64,000 nt of DNA from Cafeteria roenbergensis (taxonomy: Eukaryota; Sar; Bigyra; Bicosoecida; Cafeteriaceae): contig VLTN01000052.1 in NCBI GenBank assembly GCA_008330645.1, positions 62,001-126,000 on the forward strand. Reading direction: 5' to 3'. The first letter of the stretch is position 1, and the number at the start of each line of letters is the position of its first letter. The notes beneath the pieces were generated by a model, which saw only the letters and a list, made by a program, of their open reading frames with translations, had not been told where the DNA came from and did no database searches. Of this stretch, positions 28,536 to 39,431 are shown one piece after another. A program made the position numbers and the translations under genes.

Positions 28536-31500
28536 ATGTCGGGCGACGCTGCGGCGGCCATGCTGCGGCTGCGGCTGCTGCAGTACCTCGCACGCATCCG
28601 CCGAGACGACTGCTACGGCCTGCTCAACGACGAGGTCAACCCCGAGGAGGTTCCGGGGTACGCAGACGTGATCAAGCAGCCCATGGCGTGGGAAACAATG
28701 CACAAGGTGCGATCGTCCGCGCGCAGAGGGGGCGCAAGGCCTGTGGGTGGCCTCTGTGGCCGCCGCGCCAAGCCCCGCAGCCTTGTCGCGCTTGCAAGGC
28801 GCGCCCCGCCTGCGGCAAGCCGCCCACCTCGAGCAGCGCAGCGCGCGCTGGCGGAACATCTTTTCGTTGCGCCTGCTGGGGCGGACAGACCGGTGGGATT
28901 GCGGTCGGAGCAGATGCACTGCGGTCGCCACCGCGCAGCGGTCGCCGCCGCGCGGTGGTGTGTGGCGTGCAACACACGAGGTGTACGGTGTTTCCATCTT
29001 TTGGTGGTGGTGGTGGGGGGGGGTGGGGGGGGCAGAAAGTCCGATCAGCAGGGGGGATCGTCGATTTAATGCACCTGCGCTGCGGCAGACAGCAAGCCCG
29101 CCTCTGACGCTGCTGCCGCTGCTGCCACTACAGCGCCGGGCCCAACCCGCGCCCCCTGTCCCCTCCGCACCTCCCGCCCCACAACCGCGTCCAGCCCTGC
29201 CAACCTCGCCACCGTTCCAATGCGCTGCCTGTGGCTCTGCCGCCTGACCTGGCAACGGCCTCATCGCGCCCCCCCCCGCGGCCCCGAGACCGCCCTGCAC
29301 ACCAGCCACATCCAGCTCGCCGCCCAACCGTGATTCGCTGCTGACCCGTTAATGACACGGTCGTGACCCGCAGAAGATCCTCGCCAACGAGTACGACTCC
29401 ATCGGCGCGTTCGAGGCGGACTTCAGACTCACATGCGACAACGCGATGACCTTCAACGCCGCCGACACCCCCTGGCACGAAGTCGCAACGGCGCTGCTCA
29501 AGGCCCACGGTCAGCGCCTGAAGAACCTGGCGGCGGCAGAGGAGGCAAGGGAGGAGCCGGCAGAGCTGCGCAAGGGCAAGCAGAGCAAGGGCGCGGGGAG
29601 GGGGACTCGGAAACGAAGTGGCTCTGCCGGTGATGGAAGGAGGCGCAGCAGAGCCTCCAAGCGAGCGGCATCGCCTGCATCGTCGGCGGCAGGATCGGCG
29701 CGAAGCGATCCTTCCAGCGACGTCGACGTCCATGACGCCGAGCTGGGTGGCCAGGGCGGCGACTCACCGGACAGCGGCAGCGGGCTCAGTGGCAGGGGCG
29801 GCAGGGGCGGCAGGGGGCGAGGTCGGGGCAGCAGAGGCGGCAGGGGGCGAGGTCGGGGCAGCAGGAGCCATCTTCCAGGGAGTGGTGACCACGGCTCTGC
29901 CGGCAGCAGGCGGCAGTCGACGCTGACCGGTGGACTTGTCGACGACGCGGCGGTTTCGGTAGGCTTCGCGAGGCACTCTGCGAAACTTCGTGAGGAGTCG
30001 CGCGCCGAGTCAGGCCCGGGTCACTGGACCATCACCCGGCAGAGCGGGCAGAGCTTGCCATTTTCGTCGAGGTTTACGGCGGCGAGCAGCGGGCTTGGCC
30101 CGCTCGACGGGTTCGTCGCAGAGCGAATCCCTCGTCGATCGTTCATGATGGCAGAGCCAGAGGAAGGATTGGGTAGCGGGCAGAGCCCGACTGCTGGAGG
30201 CAACGTTGGCACAGCGCCTCGGGACCCACGCCGGCAGAGCCGCATCGATGTGGCTGCGATGCTTTGGGCAGGCAGCGGCAGAGCTGGTCAAGGCGGAAGT
30301 GCAACTGCAGCTCCAAGCCAGGGTGGCGTTGCTGGTGGCGCTGCTGACACGGGTGGCATCAGTGGCGGGGCGGCCGGGGTTCAGTTCGGCCGAAGGGGCC
30401 CCGTGCCCTCCGGTCGCATCATGGGCCGGTCAGTGAGAGGCCCTGCCTATGGATCCGACACGTCGTTCGACTCAGTGCTTGACGGCGACGGCCCCAGCGA
30501 CGACGAAACCGTCGCGGCTCTGCAGGGCCCAAGCTCTGCCGAAGCGAATCCGGAGGACGCCGTCGAGCAGACCCGGCAGATGGCTCTGCCGCCAGGTTGC
30601 TGCCGAGTGTGCGGAGACACAAGCGGATACGCAGGTGACCCGCTCGTGACCTGCTGGGGATGTGGGCTGACGTCACATGCTGCCTGCTACGGCATTTCAT
30701 GGGAGGACCTGCAGGGGGCCTGCGCAAGGATTCAGGGTGATGCTGCGCTGACTGGCGCCGGACGAGCTGCCGAAGCGGCAGCGACTCTGGCTGGCTTCAA
30801 ACCGAGCCCTGTAGTGCCGCCGCCGTCCTCGTCAGCAGGCGCAAGAGTGGTCGGAGGGCAAGATTCGTCATCATCGTCAACCGCAACTGATGCGACAACT
30901 GGAAGTGCAACCGCATCCGCAACCGCAGCCCCATCGGCAACCGCAGCGGGGGTCGCGTCGAGTGCGCTCGCCGACCCTGTGGCCGTCGGTGCGGCGGCGC
31001 GTGGCAGCTGCTACGACGACCGCCTGTCGTCGGAAGGAGTGCCCAGCGGCGGCCGCGGCTCTACAATCGCTCTGGCTCTGCCAACGGAAGGATTGTCGGT
31101 ATCGGACGGCTACCACTGGCTCTGCAGCCCATGCTCAATTGGCATTCCGGCCGAGGGTCTCTCTTGCTCGCTCTGCACAGTCCGGGGGGGGCCTCTGAAG
31201 CCGATGGATGCGTCGAGCCGGAGGGCGTTTGAGTCGCTCGCGGCGAAGAAGAAGGGTCCTCGGATGACGTCACTTGATGTCGCCAAGATGGGGTCGGTGC
31301 GGGAGCGGCCAAACCTTCCGCCGACGGCAGTGACCCTTCCCTACCCAGCAGGGTGCGGGCCGCCGCGAGCTCTGCCGGCGAGCGACGCGGCGTCTCTCGG
31401 AAAGAGGGGAGCGTGGGCGCACGTGACCTGCATGATGCTGGTTCCTGCAGTCACTGTGGAAGACCCTGTGAGTCTCTCGCCCATCACAGGTCTGTCAAAG

Positions 31501-34500
31501 GTCGATCGCGACAGGTGGCGGTACGCGTGTCGCGCTTGCCGCTCGCACGACGGAGCGGTTTCGCAGTGCGGCCAGGCGTCGTGCGGGGCGTCGTTCCACG
31601 GGCAGTGCGCCCGCGACGCGGGGTTGCAGTTGCTGTTCCGCTGGGATGCGGCTGGGGCGGAGGGCACGTTCGTGCTGCGCTGCCCCCGCCACGACACCAG
31701 GCCAGCACGCGACCAGGCCGTGCTGAGCGACGCCGGCAGGGCTAGACGGGCTGAGGCGCAGCGACGCGCTGCTGAGAGACGCCGCGTTGCTCGGGTGCGA
31801 GAGTGGCAGAGCTTGGTTGATGCCCGACGGCAGGCACGGACCGAGAGAAGGGCCCGGAGGGCGGCAAAACGATTGGCCGACGCGCAGTCTGCGGCTGACG
31901 CTGAGGCCGAAACCGCCGCTGGCGGCAGTGCAGCCGGTGCCAGCGCACCAGCTGTGGCGGCGGGGCCAGCAGCAGCGACGGGGCGCAACGGCTCAGACAC
32001 CGGAGCAGACGCCGGCGCCTCGCAGGTCGATCGCGACAGCACAGCCGGCGGGGATGGCAGAGCCGGTGGAGACGGCAGAGCCGCTGGCGGTGTCAGCAGC
32101 AGCGGCAGCGGCAGTGGCAGCGGCAGCAGCAGCGGCAGCGCTCTGTTGCGAGCCGCCGATCGACGAAGGGACGAACGTGAAACCGCCAGGAGACAGAGAC
32201 GAGCGGCCAGGGCTGCGGCCTCGCGCGAGGAGCGGTTTCGCGCCGCGGTTGAGAGACGTCGCGTCGCTCTGAAGAGCATTCTCGATGTTGCGAAGCGCAG
32301 TGTGAGTTCAAGCAGAGCCACTTCATCAATGGGACACTTCTCTTCAACTGCAACTGCCTCAGCGGCAGGGAGCCGCGCACTGGACGAGGGCTGGTTCGGG
32401 AGCGACGACGACATTGACGGTGCCGTGGGCGACGACGACGCCGACCTGGATGAGGGGGATTCTTCGGACAGCGATGCAAGCGGGTGCCGTGACGAGTGGG
32501 ACGGGGTTTCGCCGCTTGTGCCTGGCTCTGCAGCCCTGTCATCTGTCGATCAGGCCTGCATCGCGGCAGCAGTGGAGGCAGTAGCGGGGAAACGATTCGC
32601 CGGTGCCGCGCTGTCGTCGCTCGGGCTAGCTGCCGACGGAGCGGCGGGGGCCCACTCAGGCAATGCACCGGCCACCCCCGGGTCGTCTCCAGGTGCGGCT
32701 GCGGCGGAAACCGGACCCGGCGACGGACTCCCAAACCAGCGATCGACCAAGGGCAGAGCCGGCAAGGCCTCAAAGTCTCGGCGTTCTGGCCAGGCCACCT
32801 CACGAGCGAGGAAGGGCAAGAGCTCTGCCTCGAGCCCGATGGAGGGATCCAGCGGAGTGCGCGTGTCCGCTGAAGCGGGGGGGGGCGGCGACGGCTCCGC
32901 GCCAGCCGGCGGGGGCGCCGCTGGTGTCGGCGATGCAACGGGCCGATCAGGGCTGCTTGAGCCGGGAGCTGACTCCGGTGCAGACTGGGCGTCGAGCACA
33001 GTTGTGTCGGCCAATAGTATGGCCGCGGCATGGGGCCAGATGGCGCCTTGGTTCGCCGTCGTTGGACCGTCATCGCTCCGCGGCCTCATCTCGCACGTGC
33101 TGCCCGGGAGAGCCTTCGAGGCAGAACGGCCTGCAGAGCTGCCCTTCGCGCTCAGTGCGCTGACGAACGGCGAGGACGGTGCGCGTCAGCTGATCCGGTC
33201 AGCTGAGTCCAGTCTGGCCGCAGGGGTGGGCGGTGTTGACGTCGCCGACCCAAGCGTCGTGCCGCCACTGGCGCGTGTTCCAGGCCAGGTCACGTCGTCG
33301 GATATTCTTTTTGCCGCCGTGGACGCCACAACATCCGCGCTGGACGACACCCTTCCATCAGCTGACGGTCCTTCCGTGGATGCTCTGCCGGCAGAGCTGG
33401 TGAGTCGGAACGTGGTCCTGCGCCCGCCGGCGCTGCAGCTTCCTGATGCGGCCTGGCCGTCGTCCGTGGCTGGCATGTCAGCTGATGGCGTTCAACGCAT
33501 CAACTCACAAGCCGATGGAAGTGGAAGCGCCACGAGCCAGTCACAAACCAGTCTTCGGGACGTCGCGCGAACATCAGCGCGCGGACCGACTGCAGAGTCG
33601 GAACGTGTGACAGCGCTCAACGGACACTATGCAGGCCTGATGTCGCTGCTGCCATTCTTCGCCAGCAACTCCGCACGAGCAACTCCCTCGAGACGGATCC
33701 TGGACCGGGCACTGCCAGAGGAACCCCACCCGGATGACGTGTCGGAGCCAGTGGCTGCCACGTTCACCAGAGACCCCGCCCGTGACACGGCGCTGACCGT
33801 CCCCAAGCGGGGCCGCTGGTACCGTGATGCCTGGGCCGATGAGGACGTTGACGCGTCGCTGAGCGACGGCGGCAGAGCTTCGGCACCCTCGCTTCGCACG
33901 GCTCATCAGCTGCCCGGCGCAACGGACACTTTCACCGGTTTCGGCGACGGCTCTGCCTTCAGCCCCGTCAGGCAGACGTACGCTCCGGGTCTCGGGTCCA
34001 ACCCTGCCGTGGCTCTGCTGGCCGCGGCGGCCGCCCGCCGGGGCGTTTGCGCGGAATCGCGGTTTCGCTTCGCGGTCTCCTCGGATGCAGAGCAGCTCTG
34101 CCGGGCCAACCGCGTGAATCCCGCCTACCCGACACCAGAGGCGTTTGAGTACACCGTCGGCGCCCGGAACGAGTTCGTTCTGCTCGCCGAGCGCCCTGCA
34201 GAGCTGGAAGGATCGGGGGGCGAGGGCTGTGCCGGCCGGGATGAGTCGGTCAACGTCCGTCCTTCGTCGATCGTCGGTTTTGTTGGGTATTATATCATGT
34301 GGTTCCGAATCCTTCCAGGAGCCGGGGACAAGGCGGCCGCGTCACTGCTCGCTTTGGCAGAGCAGGATCCTTCCGTTGCGGAGCGTGCCCGCGCTGCAGC
34401 CGAGCGATCGATCAAGGCTGCAGCAGAGCGGGCAGAGCCAGAGCCGGTGCTCTACATCAACACACTTCAAAGTGTCCGTTACGCAACGCATGCCGACATC

Positions 34501-35091
34501 ATGGCGCTGCCCGAGGCGCTGAGAGCAGACGCTGATGCGCTGATGACTGCGTCGCGACCGGCAGGAGACGCAGTGCGATCGTCAGCCGATTCACCAGCAC
34601 GGGCCTCTCGGAGCCAGGCGCCGGCACACGCAGCCGGTGTTGCTTCGGCCGGTGGCCCGCACGGAGCGAGCCACGGAGCAACACTGTTGCAGGCGTGCGG
34701 TCGGGCGCTGTTCGAGGCAGGCAGCGCTGGCGCTGGAGCTGGCGACGTGGCTGGTGCTGGCGCTGGTGCCGGAAGTGCTGGCGCTGGCGCTGGCGCTGGT
34801 GCTGGTGCTGGCGCTGGTGCTGGTGCTGGTGCTGATATTGACGAGACCGATGGGCGAGGTGTCGCGCCGCCGCTCAACCCAGGAGCCGAACCTGGCACCG
34901 GCACGCTGCTGCTGCTGTTGGCCCTGCGCCACGCAGCGTCTCTCGGCGTGCGATGGGCTCTGGTTGACAGCACGCCCGAGGCCGTGGAGTTCTACGAGAA
35001 GGTGGTGGGGTTCGAGCGACGCGGTCCCGTTCAGCCAGCTCATCGGGACGGTTCAGGCAACGTGACTGCTGCCGCGCAGTCGCAACACACT

Positions 35092-35123
<32 letters not shown>

Positions 35124-37986
35124 CAGCAGCGGCAGCAGCGATGCGGCCAGTCACCGCCCAGCCACGGTGACAGGTCCACCTGCCTGGTGGGGCATCCCGC
35201 CTGAGTCGCCACAGAAGACTCCGCAGGGACAGCCTCACTCCGCATCTCGGTCACACTATACGCCGATGAGGATCTATCTTCCGAGGCTCGACCCATACGC
35301 AGTCATCAACAGAGCGGCACGATCCGCGTGGGCCAAACGCTCTGCCGCTTCCGGCCCCAGTGAGGCCAAGGGCGAAACCGCGGAGTGCGCCAAGACGCAG
35401 TGCGGAGATTCAGCACCGGCCAGCTCCGCACTGTCCGCTCCGCCAGGCAATCCCACCCTTGCAACCGGCTCCAACGGCCACCGCAACGGTGACGCTGGCG
35501 GTGGCGGTGACGGTGACGACGAGGACGAAGTGACCGGCGAGCTGGAGTGTGCCCGAACGGAGCTCTACCGGCTCGCAGACCGATCGAACCTGCTCTGCAA
35601 CCAGCTGCTGCGGCGTCTGCGGCAGCGAGAGCTTGTCAGGACGGCTCTGCAGCGCACTAGGCGGCTGTGCGCCGGAGTGTGGAGCTCCTGGTCGCGGCGT
35701 GTGGAGGTGGTGCGGCGGGAGCGGAGCGAGGCGGAGCGACGCGCGGAGGAGGACGAAGGCGCGGTGTGCGGAGTTTGTGCGGGCGGAAACTCCCACCCAC
35801 GCAACCAGGTCGTGTTTTGTGACAGCTGTAACCTTGCTGCCCATCAGTGCTGCGTCAGCCTCCAGTCAGTGCCCGACGGCCAGTGGTTCTGCGACTGCTG
35901 TGCGCTGGCCATCGGTTCCAGCACGCTCCCGGAGGGCCAGGCCCCCCCACGGCACAACAAATCGCCGAGGGAGGTCAAGTGCGTTCTGTGCCCGATCAGA
36001 GGAGGATGCATGAAACCGCTGGATCCCAACGAAGCCGGCACGCGCAGCGGTTTCGCGCACGTGCTCTGTGTTCGGTTGTTGCAGACTGTCCCACAGCTGG
36101 CAGAGCCACTTCTAGACGCCGAGACGGCAGCGCCGCTTTGGATCCCCCCCGATTTAAGCTTCGGCGACGAGGCCACCATGTCACCTGTGAAGGGCCTGCG
36201 ATCGACCAAGCCCTCAGCTCTGCAGGCGCTCAAGGACGCGATCGCTCGCATCCCCAGCGTGGCGGCAGCGGTGACTGACCCAGCTGAAAGCGAGGCGGTG
36301 CGTGCCGTGGCCGTGCATGCCGAGTCAGCAGGGCATCACGGGTCCATCAGCGGCCAGTCAGCGACTCTTGCGGACCCAGTCGCCGCGTCAGTTGGGCTTG
36401 TCGATGCGTCGTCTGGCGCGTCTGGCTCGCCGGACGTCGCCCGGTCGATGCGCAGCTCTGCCGACTCGTCGAGTCTCACAGGCACAGCTCTGCTTGAAGC
36501 GATTCCGGATGACGTGTCCTGGCTCGATCTGATGGCCAAGGGCAGCGATCGAAGTGGCTCTGCCGGGAGGACTCGCCGCGGGTGCGACGTCTGCGGGCTG
36601 AGCTGGGGAGTGTTGGTGCCGTGCGCTTGCGTCGCTCAGTGCGGAGGGTGGGTGCATGGCAGCTGCGCGGTGCAGCGGGGGCTGGTGACTGCCGTGTGGC
36701 CCGGGGCTGATGGGCCGGTGACTGGGGCAGGAGACGATGTCAGTGCATCGCGGGCTGACGCCGCTGCCGGTGCTGCCACTTCGGCGTCAGCTGATTCGTC
36801 GAGCACTGACCCCGCCTTTCAATGGCGGTCCACGGCTCTGCCGCCACCCCCGGAGGAGCTGGCCTGGTCGCTGGGGCTGTCCTCCACCGACCCGCACACC
36901 ATGCGCCTGGAGGGCAACGGGGGCGCCAACCCGGAGGAGGAAGTGGGCCGCGAAGTGGACGAGGGCAGAGCTGCAGAGCGGAGAGACGCACTCGGAGCCG
37001 CCGTGCGCGCAGGGCTGGCACGACGGTCCATCGGCATCACTGGCCAGGCAGCCGCTGCGGCGGCTGACAGGGCCAGTGGCGCCGCTCCCGGGAGCAGTGA
37101 CTCCGCCCTCGCGGCTCCACACTCCTCACCCGCGGCCGCTTCGTCGGGCTCTGCAGGCATGAAACCGCCGCTCCGAATCTTCTGCCCCCGCTGCAGGCCG
37201 ATGGAGGCGACGTCGGCGCAGCTCGCCCTGTCAATCCGTGAAACCGCCGAGGCCGAGCTGGAGGCGCGCGGCGGCCTGTCCGCCACCCGCCGCGCCGCTC
37301 TGAGGGCTGGCCCGCCCAGGGCGCGCGACGCCAGCATGGCCAGCGACCAGACCCGGGCCGGGGCGGCGGGCGCGGTGGGGCCGCTGGTTGCCTCTGCTCT
37401 AGCGAGCGCTGCTGGGTTCAAGGCCGGAAGGGTCTCGCCCGCTCTCCTCACTGCCGCGTCGCGGCGGTGGCGCTGGCGGGGTCTGACCTCGGGATCAGCT
37501 GACCGGGTTGCCGTTTTCGACGATGCCTGGTCTGAGTACTTCCCTTCCATTGTGGAGGCAGACGCCGGAGTCGCTGGGCAGAGCCGCAACCGCACCAGCT
37601 CTGCCAAGCAGGGAGCGCTTGGAGCATCGACCTCTTCCACTTCGTCGTCCTCCTCCTCCTCGACCGACGCAGCCGGCAGCGCTTCCCAGCGTGCCAGCCC
37701 AGTTGCAGTTGCAGTTGAGCGCTTGACCAAGGCTGGCGGAGCAGCTGCGGTTTCATCCACCCTTGCGGCAGTGTCTGCCGCCGCTCGCAGCGCCCTGAAG
37801 CAAGGACGCCGTCTTGACCCAGTCGTGCTCGAGTCATGCACCGTCGCGGCGTTGCACCGAGTCGCCAAGGCGGCCAATGTGCAACTGCAACCGCAGGGCG
37901 GGGCGTCCCCGCCGGTGGAAAGTGCCTCCTCCTCGTCATCATCCTCGTCGTCCTCGTCGTCGTCAGCCTCGTCGTCGTCGTCAGCC

Positions 37987-38022
<36 letters not shown>

Positions 38023-38967
38023 TCGTCGCCATTGCCGCGCTCAGAGCAGCTTCGACGGGAGTCGCTCACCCGCTCAGCGGTCCGTCGGGCTTCGCGGCAG
38101 TCCGCTGCAGAGGCGGTGGAGGCTGCTGCGGCCGCGGCCGAGGCCTCGGCTTCCGGTGCCGCCATCGCCGCGACGGCTCGGGCGGCGGCCTCTGCCGCGG
38201 CGTCGCTGCACCGCGGCGGCACGGTGCGGAGTTTGACGTCGGCGTCGAGTCGCGGCAGCGGAGTTCTGTTCGCCTACGCGGCCGGCAGCAAGCTGAGCGC
38301 CGCTGCGGTGGATCGCGGGGTCACTCTGATCCTTCCGTTTGGGCGGAGTCCTGCCGCCTCCGGGTCGGCGAGTCAGCTTGCTGGGACTGTCGCAGGGGAC
38401 ATTATTGGCAGTGGCGGTGCCGGCGGTGCCGGCGGGGTCGGCGGCGACGTCGGGGGCGGAGTCGGCGCTGTGGTTGTGGACGGCGCAACGGGCGAAGCCA
38501 CCGCCGCAGACGACGATGCCGATGCGCCCTTCTGCGTGTGTCGCCGCACGTGGCGCGAAGACGCCTCCTTCTCGCTGGCATGCTCTGACTGTGACGAGTG
38601 GTTCCACGCCCACTGCCTGGGTCTGGAAGTTGTCGGCGAGGGGCTTGTGCGAGACGCAGCGACGGGCAAGACGGTTGACGTGTCCGGTGACTGGCGCTGC
38701 CCTGCCTGCAGTTCCAAGCGAGAGGTCGCAGAAGGCTCGCAACCGGATGCTGCCCCGGGTGCCGCCGCGGCTGCGGATGCTGCAACCGCCCGTTCTGGCA
38801 GCCCAGCATTGCCAGCCCCGAGTGCTGAGCCGGAAAAGCGCCCCCGAGAGGAAGACGGCCCGCAAGCAGCCTCGCAGCCGCTGGCCAAACGGCCACGGCC
38901 AGAGGGCGCTGGCGACGTGGCTGCTGCGCCCAGGCGGTCGATCAAAGACTTTTTTGCCCAGCGCTGA
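28536..38967 (+). CDS. Giant bromodomain / PHD-ePHD / acetyltransferase-like chromatin protein
   Basis: Two exons (28536-28706, 29374-38967) give 3254 residues. The 667-base intron (GTGCGA...CCCGCAG, phase 0) splits the bromodomain: YADVIKQPMAWETMHK joins KILANEYDSIGAFEADFRL. Domain order is: bromodomain (~8-100); RGG-like repeats (~200-225); a first PHD/zinc-knuckle/extended-PHD module (~466-830: CCRVCGDTSG, HWLCSPC, CSLCTVRGGPLKP, WAHVTCM, CPRH). Next comes a GNAT-like region (~1616-1942, with VLYINTLQSVR and AVEFYEKVVGFERRG), a second PHD/ePHD (~2188-2666: VCGVCAGG, CVLCPIRGGCMKPLD, FAHVLCVRLL) and a lone PHD (~3108-3172: FCVCRR, CSDCDEWFHAHC). The end RRSIKDFFAQR resembles a PCNA-binding box without its Gln. 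It should read acetylated and methylated histones and perhaps acetylate. Between domains it is Ser/Ala-rich with many dispersed words. Confidence 0.9.
29811..29870 (+). repeat. 30-base tandem repeat encoding an RGG/GRGRG box
   Basis: Two 30-base units share their first 24 bases exactly (29811-29834 and 29841-29864) and encode RGRGRGSRGG-type sequence after further Gly-Arg-Gly. Such segments bind RNA or DNA. Confidence 0.9.
33382..33397. repeat. Perfect 16-base palindrome of the dispersed word
   Basis: GCTCTGCCGGCAGAGC is its own reverse complement and reads Ala-Leu-Pro-Ala-Glu-Leu in the chromatin protein. It is the fullest single copy of the dispersed motif that I noticed. Confidence 0.9.
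34723..34834 (+). repeat. Gly-Ala-encoding minisatellite inside the GNAT-like region
   Basis: Degenerate GCTGGTGCTGGC-type repeats encode alternating Gly-Ala between the motif-A-like and C-terminal parts of the acetyltransferase-like fold. This splits the domain by about 40 residues. Confidence 0.85.
37924..38030 (+). repeat. Serine-codon microsatellite in the chromatin protein
   Basis: A long run of TCC/TCG/TCA serine codons with rare Ala codons, just before a predicted Ala-rich helix. Another shorter Ser run made of AGC codons lies near 35093-35140. Confidence 0.9.
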
Positions 38968-39431
38968 CGGAGGCATCCCCTGCGACGCCATCTGGGGCGC
39001 GCCAAGCGCACCCTGCTCCCGATCCTTGCTTGCGCGCACGCGTGCACCAGAGTGCGCGGGCGAGCGCGTCGGAAGTTGGGACGATTGCGTGCACCCCGTG
39101 ATGCCAAAATGTCTGCCCGATGCATCGCCACCGTTGACAAGCCGCTCGCGCTCACACGGCAACGCCAAGCCTGCAAACATGTTGACTTTCACAATGACAA
39201 ACCACGGTCAGCGTTCAATCCCGCGCAGTCAGCCAACGCTGCGCCCACTAGAATGCCCTTGCGCGCCCACCAGGGCGTGTGCTGGCCATTGCGTGTTCGG
39301 CGGCGATTAGTGGCCACTTGTTTCACCCTGCCGCAGTTAGCTATGGACGCGTGAGCGTGCCTGCGGATGTTGGCGCAGCCGGCTCAGTCGCTGGCAGCCA
39401 AACCGACGTTCGGCGCTCAGCCGCACACAGC
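38968..39431. other. Convergent spacer before the myosin gene
   Basis: 464 bases with the 3' ends of the chromatin-protein and myosin genes. I see no gene or repeat. Confidence 0.55.

Noticed and set aside
27770-29107. Open frame overlapping the first exon of the chromatin protein
   Set aside because: It is in a different frame from the bromodomain and runs through the intron; no recognisable protein features.
5843-38030. Ser, Pro, Gly and Ala codon microsatellites as mobile-element remnants
   Set aside because: They are simple codon-repeat expansions inside genes, without terminal repeats or target duplications.
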